8,298 nt of DNA from an uncultured Eubacteriales bacterium (lineage in GTDB: Bacteria; Bacillota_A; Clostridia; Oscillospirales; Oscillospiraceae), in NCBI GenBank assembly GCA_949451265.1, contig CASTQR010000063.1, positions 1-8,298 of the forward strand, read 5' to 3'. Below, piece after piece: positions 6,318-8,298 of this stretch. Numbering within the stretch: the first letter of the stretch is position 1; every line of letters starts with the position of its first letter. The notes under the pieces are model-generated. The model saw nothing but the letters and a program-made list of their open reading frames with translations, searched no databases and was not told where the DNA came from. The position numbers and the translations under genes were made by a program.

Positions 6318-7829
6318 ATGGACATGGAGCTGCAGCGCATTGTGATGGAGGGCTACCGGCCCGTCAGCCAGGGGATGTTCTCCCAGGAGGAGACGTTGGA
6401 GAGCATTGTACCCGATGCCTTTCCGGACATCTCCCGGATTGTCTCCGCGGTGGGCAAGGTCTTTTTGAAGGATAAGGAACTGGGGGAAGGCTCCCTGCGG
6501 CTGTCCGGCGCCGCCCGGGTCACCGTGCTCTACATACCGGAGGGGGAGACGGACGTGCGGCCGTTGGAGGTGACTATCCCCTTCCAGTGCGTCCGGGACG
6601 ATCCCCAGTTCCACGCCGGATGCCCGGTGCAGGCGGCGGTGTCTGCCGCCTCGGCGGACGCCCGCACCATCAACCCCCGGAAGATGCTGGTGCGGGTGAA
6701 CCTGACGGTGTGGGCGGCGGCCTACCAGCAGGAGAAGCAGGAGCTGAGCTGTGACGTGAGCTGCGGGGAGGAAAGCGGGGTGGAGAAGCTGCTGACCCCC
6801 TGCAAGTGCTGCGTGATCCCCGACGTGGCGGAAAAGACGTTCACTTTCTCTGATGTGCTACGGCCCCCGGCCTCCAAGCCGGAGATGGAGGAGCTGCTGT
6901 TTTACCGGGCGGAGCTGGGGGCGGTGGATGCCAAGTTCATCGGCAAGAAGCTGGTGCTGAAGGGGGACATCCAGCTGGTGACGCTGTACCGGGGCGGGGA
7001 GGGGCTGGTGCCCCTGCGCTTCGAGCTGCCCTATTCCCAGATCCTTGACCTGGGGGAGACCACCGAGGAGGCGGAGCCGGAGGTGGTGATGACGCTGAAA
7101 AGCGTGGACTGCCACCTGCGGGAGGGGGAGCTGGAGGTGACGCTGGAGGCGCTGGCCCAGGCCGCGCTGTGGGTGCGCCGGTCGGTGACCCTCATCAGCG
7201 ACGCCTACTGTCTCAAGCAGCCCATCGACGTGGAGCGCACGCCGGCCCGGCTGTGCACCATGGCGGAGCGGGCCAGCCGGAGGGAAACCGCCCGGAAGCT
7301 GTGCGAGTCGGGCATACCCGCCAAGCAGGTGCTGGACTGCGCCGTATCGGTGACCTCTATGGCCTCCGCCCCGGCGGAAGGTGGGATGGAGTTCACCGCC
7401 CAGGCGCTGGCGTCCATCCTCTATCTCAGCGAGGACGACGCGCTGTGCGGGGTGGAAGTGGACATTCCCGTGGCCTGCCGGGGGGAGCTGCCGCCGGGCT
7501 GTACCTGCACGTGTACCTGCCGCCCGGTGGGGGAGGCCACAGCCGTTCCTGTCACCGGCGGGCTGGAAGTGCGGTTTGAGGCGGAGTTTGCCTGGACTAC
7601 CATCAAGGAGGAGCAGGCGGCCTGTGTCACCGACCTGAAGCCCAGCGCCGCCAAGGAGACGGGGGTGCGGCCCTCGGTGGTGATCCGCCGGGTGGAGCGT
7701 GGGGAGGCCCTGTGGGATATCGCCAAGTCCTGCGGCTCCACCGTGGAGGACATTTGCAGCGCCAATAACCTGCCTGCCAAGGAGGCGGCGGAGGGGGAGC
7801 TGCTGCTGATCCCGGCGAAAAGATGCTGA
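6318..7829 (+). CDS. sipL: SPOCS/LysM spore coat morphogenetic protein, likely SipL
   Basis: SipL, defined in C. difficile, is a mother-cell protein that binds SpoIVA through its C-terminal LysM domain and is needed to attach the coat; it plays the part of SpoVID in Bacillus. This 503-aa product has no signal peptide or membrane helix. Three similar SPOCS-like (DUF3794) blocks are visible, each with a beta strand ending in LY and a later strand with I/L-P: about 58-90, 210-242 and 355-390. A LysM domain covers about 454-500, with the family's RGEALWDIAK and ICSANNL features. It is about 20 residues shorter than the C. difficile protein. Cysteine is unusually common (22 residues), including CTCTCTC at 395-401 and PCKCC at 161-165. 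AAGGAGAGG (6303-6311) precedes the ATG. Its own sigma-E-type promoter and the adjacent spoIVA support the assignment; a more general SPOCS-LysM coat protein is the alternative. Confidence 0.85.
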   Translation: MDMELQRIVMEGYRPVSQGMFSQEETLESIVPDAFPDISRIVSAVGKVFLKDKELGEGSLRLSGAARVTVLYIPEGETDVRPLEVTIPFQCVRDDPQFHAGCPVQAAVSAASADARTINPRKMLVRVNLTVWAAAYQQEKQELSCDVSCGEESGVEKLLTPCKCCVIPDVAEKTFTFSDVLRPPASKPEMEELLFYRAELGAVDAKFIGKKLVLKGDIQLVTLYRGGEGLVPLRFELPYSQILDLGETTEEAEPEVVMTLKSVDCHLREGELEVTLEALAQAALWVRRSVTLISDAYCLKQPIDVERTPARLCTMAERASRRETARKLCESGIPAKQVLDCAVSVTSMASAPAEGGMEFTAQALASILYLSEDDALCGVEVDIPVACRGELPPGCTCTCTCRPVGEATAVPVTGGLEVRFEAEFAWTTIKEEQAACVTDLKPSAAKETGVRPSVVIRRVERGEALWDIAKSCGSTVEDICSANNLPAKEAAEGELLLIPAKRC

Positions 7830-7836
7830 ACAAAAT

Positions 7837-7865
7837 GGGCGGCGTGGACAAAATCCACGCCGCCC
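7837..7865 (+). terminator. Perfect 12-bp hairpin after sipL
   Basis: GGGCGGCGTGGA (7837-7848) pairs completely with TCCACGCCGCCC (7854-7865) around a CAAAA loop, 7 nt after the sipL stop. No real U-tract follows (TGTCATATT), because the -35 element of the spoIVA promoter begins 2 nt later. An A-run before the stem gives a short T-run on the opposite strand. A terminator, or an mRNA 3'-end stabiliser for sipL, is the likely role. Confidence 0.65.
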
Positions 7866-7867
7866 TG

Positions 7868-7896
7868 TCATATTCTCCGGCTTGTTCCCATACATA
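7868..7896 (+). promoter_or_regulatory. Sigma-E-type promoter of spoIVA
   Basis: The -35 element TCATATT (7868-7874) agrees fully with the sigma-E -35 consensus kmATATT. After 14 bp comes CATACATA (7889-7896), matching the -10 consensus CATAcAnT except for the last base. Transcription should start near 7903, about 26 nt before the start codon, the same geometry as at sipL. B. subtilis spoIVA is also controlled by sigma-E. Confidence 0.8.
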
Positions 7897-7928
7897 TAAG
7901 ACGAGTATGCGGTGAGGAGGGTTCAGCT

Positions 7929-8298
7929 TTGGAAAACAAACTGTATGAAGATATCGCCCAGCGCACCCAGGGCGACATCTATATCGGCGTGGTGGGCCCC
8001 GTGCGGACGGGGAAATCCACCTTCATCAAGCGGTTCATGGAGACCCTGGTACTGCCCAAGATTGAGAACGCCTATATCCGGGATCGGGCCAGGGATGAAC
8101 TGCCCCAGAGCGGTTCCGGCCGGGTGGTGATGACTGCCGAGCCCAAGTTCGTCCCGGAGGACGCGGTGGAGATGGCTATGGAGGACGGCGGGGTGTTTTC
8201 CGTCCGGCTCATCGACTGCGTGGGCTACATGGTGCCCAGCGCCCTGGGGCAGATGGACGGCGACCAGCCCCGAATGGTGATGACCCCCTGGTTCGACC
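7929..8298 (+). CDS. spoIVA: SpoIVA, stage IV sporulation coat ATPase (N-terminal part, cut by window edge)
   Basis: SpoIVA is a cytoskeleton-like ATPase, related to translation-factor GTPases, that polymerises around the forespore and forms the coat basement layer. It is tethered by SpoVM and, in Clostridia, binds SipL. Only 123 codons of an expected roughly 490 are present; the frame is open at the right edge. The Walker A motif GPVRTGKST is at 23-31 (Lys29). ARDELPQS (54-61), TAEPKFVP (69-76) and the Walker B-like RLIDCVGY (93-100, Asp96) closely match B. subtilis SpoIVA. Where I recall TTEP in B. subtilis, TAEP stands here, so one of two adjacent threonines is lost. The start is TTG, 8 nt after GAGGAGG (7914-7920); the protein then begins MENKLYEDIAQRT, in line with homologues. 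Confidence 0.95.
   Translation, partial: MENKLYEDIAQRTQGDIYIGVVGPVRTGKSTFIKRFMETLVLPKIENAYIRDRARDELPQSGSGRVVMTAEPKFVPEDAVEMAMEDGGVFSVRLIDCVGYMVPSALGQMDGDQPRMVMTPWFD

Noticed and set aside
5198..6340. A 380-codon open frame on the - strand opposite rsgA and spoVM
   Set aside because: It is rich in His, Pro, Arg and Leu, has no recognisable motif and lies opposite a fully conserved rsgA. Long antisense frames are expected in GC-rich coding DNA. The same applies to the other - strand frames.
6085..6345. An 86-codon + strand frame spanning the rsgA end, spoVM and the sipL start
   Set aside because: Low-complexity translation, no good ribosome binding site, and it overlaps three better-supported genes in another frame.
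7912..8130. A 72-codon frame overlapping the start of spoIVA
   Set aside because: It is out of frame with the unmistakable SpoIVA sequence and has no homologous motif.

Overview
The window is GC-rich, almost entirely coding on the + strand, and reads as chromosome of a spore-forming, high-GC member of the Clostridia. A gut Oscillospiraceae-type genome is my best guess from the GC-rich codon use combined with sporulation genes; the exact genus cannot be told from this stretch alone. There are no mobile elements, CRISPR arrays, tRNAs or rRNAs.

Left part (30-6106): a tightly packed vegetative operon, rsmB - rlmN - prpC - prkC - rsgA. Two of its junctions are overlapping or nearly so. The order matches the conserved Firmicutes block that joins rRNA modification (RsmB, RlmN), the membrane PASTA kinase PrkC with its PP2C phosphatase, and the ribosome-assembly GTPase RsgA. 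In Bacillus subtilis, RsgA (CpgA) is a known PrkC substrate.

Right part (6107-8298): a sporulation module that builds the base of the spore coat. It begins with a 23-codon gene whose product is recognisably SpoVM, the curvature-sensing amphipathic peptide that anchors SpoIVA on the forespore. Next comes a SPOCS/LysM protein of 503 aa that I read as SipL, the SpoIVA-binding morphogenetic protein known from Clostridioides difficile. Last is the first 123 codons of spoIVA, the coat ATPase, cut by the window edge. The sipL and spoIVA genes are each preceded by a good sigma-E-type promoter, both with a 14-bp spacer. Three proteins known or expected to work together in the coat basement layer are therefore adjacent, directly behind the prkC-rsgA operon.

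The most notable non-coding structure is a hairpin of about 20 bp (6120-6168) between rsgA and spoVM. Its 3' arm contains the spoVM Shine-Dalgarno sequence. It could end the vegetative operon, keep spoVM untranslated on read-through transcripts, or both. A second, perfect 12-bp hairpin separates sipL from the spoIVA promoter.
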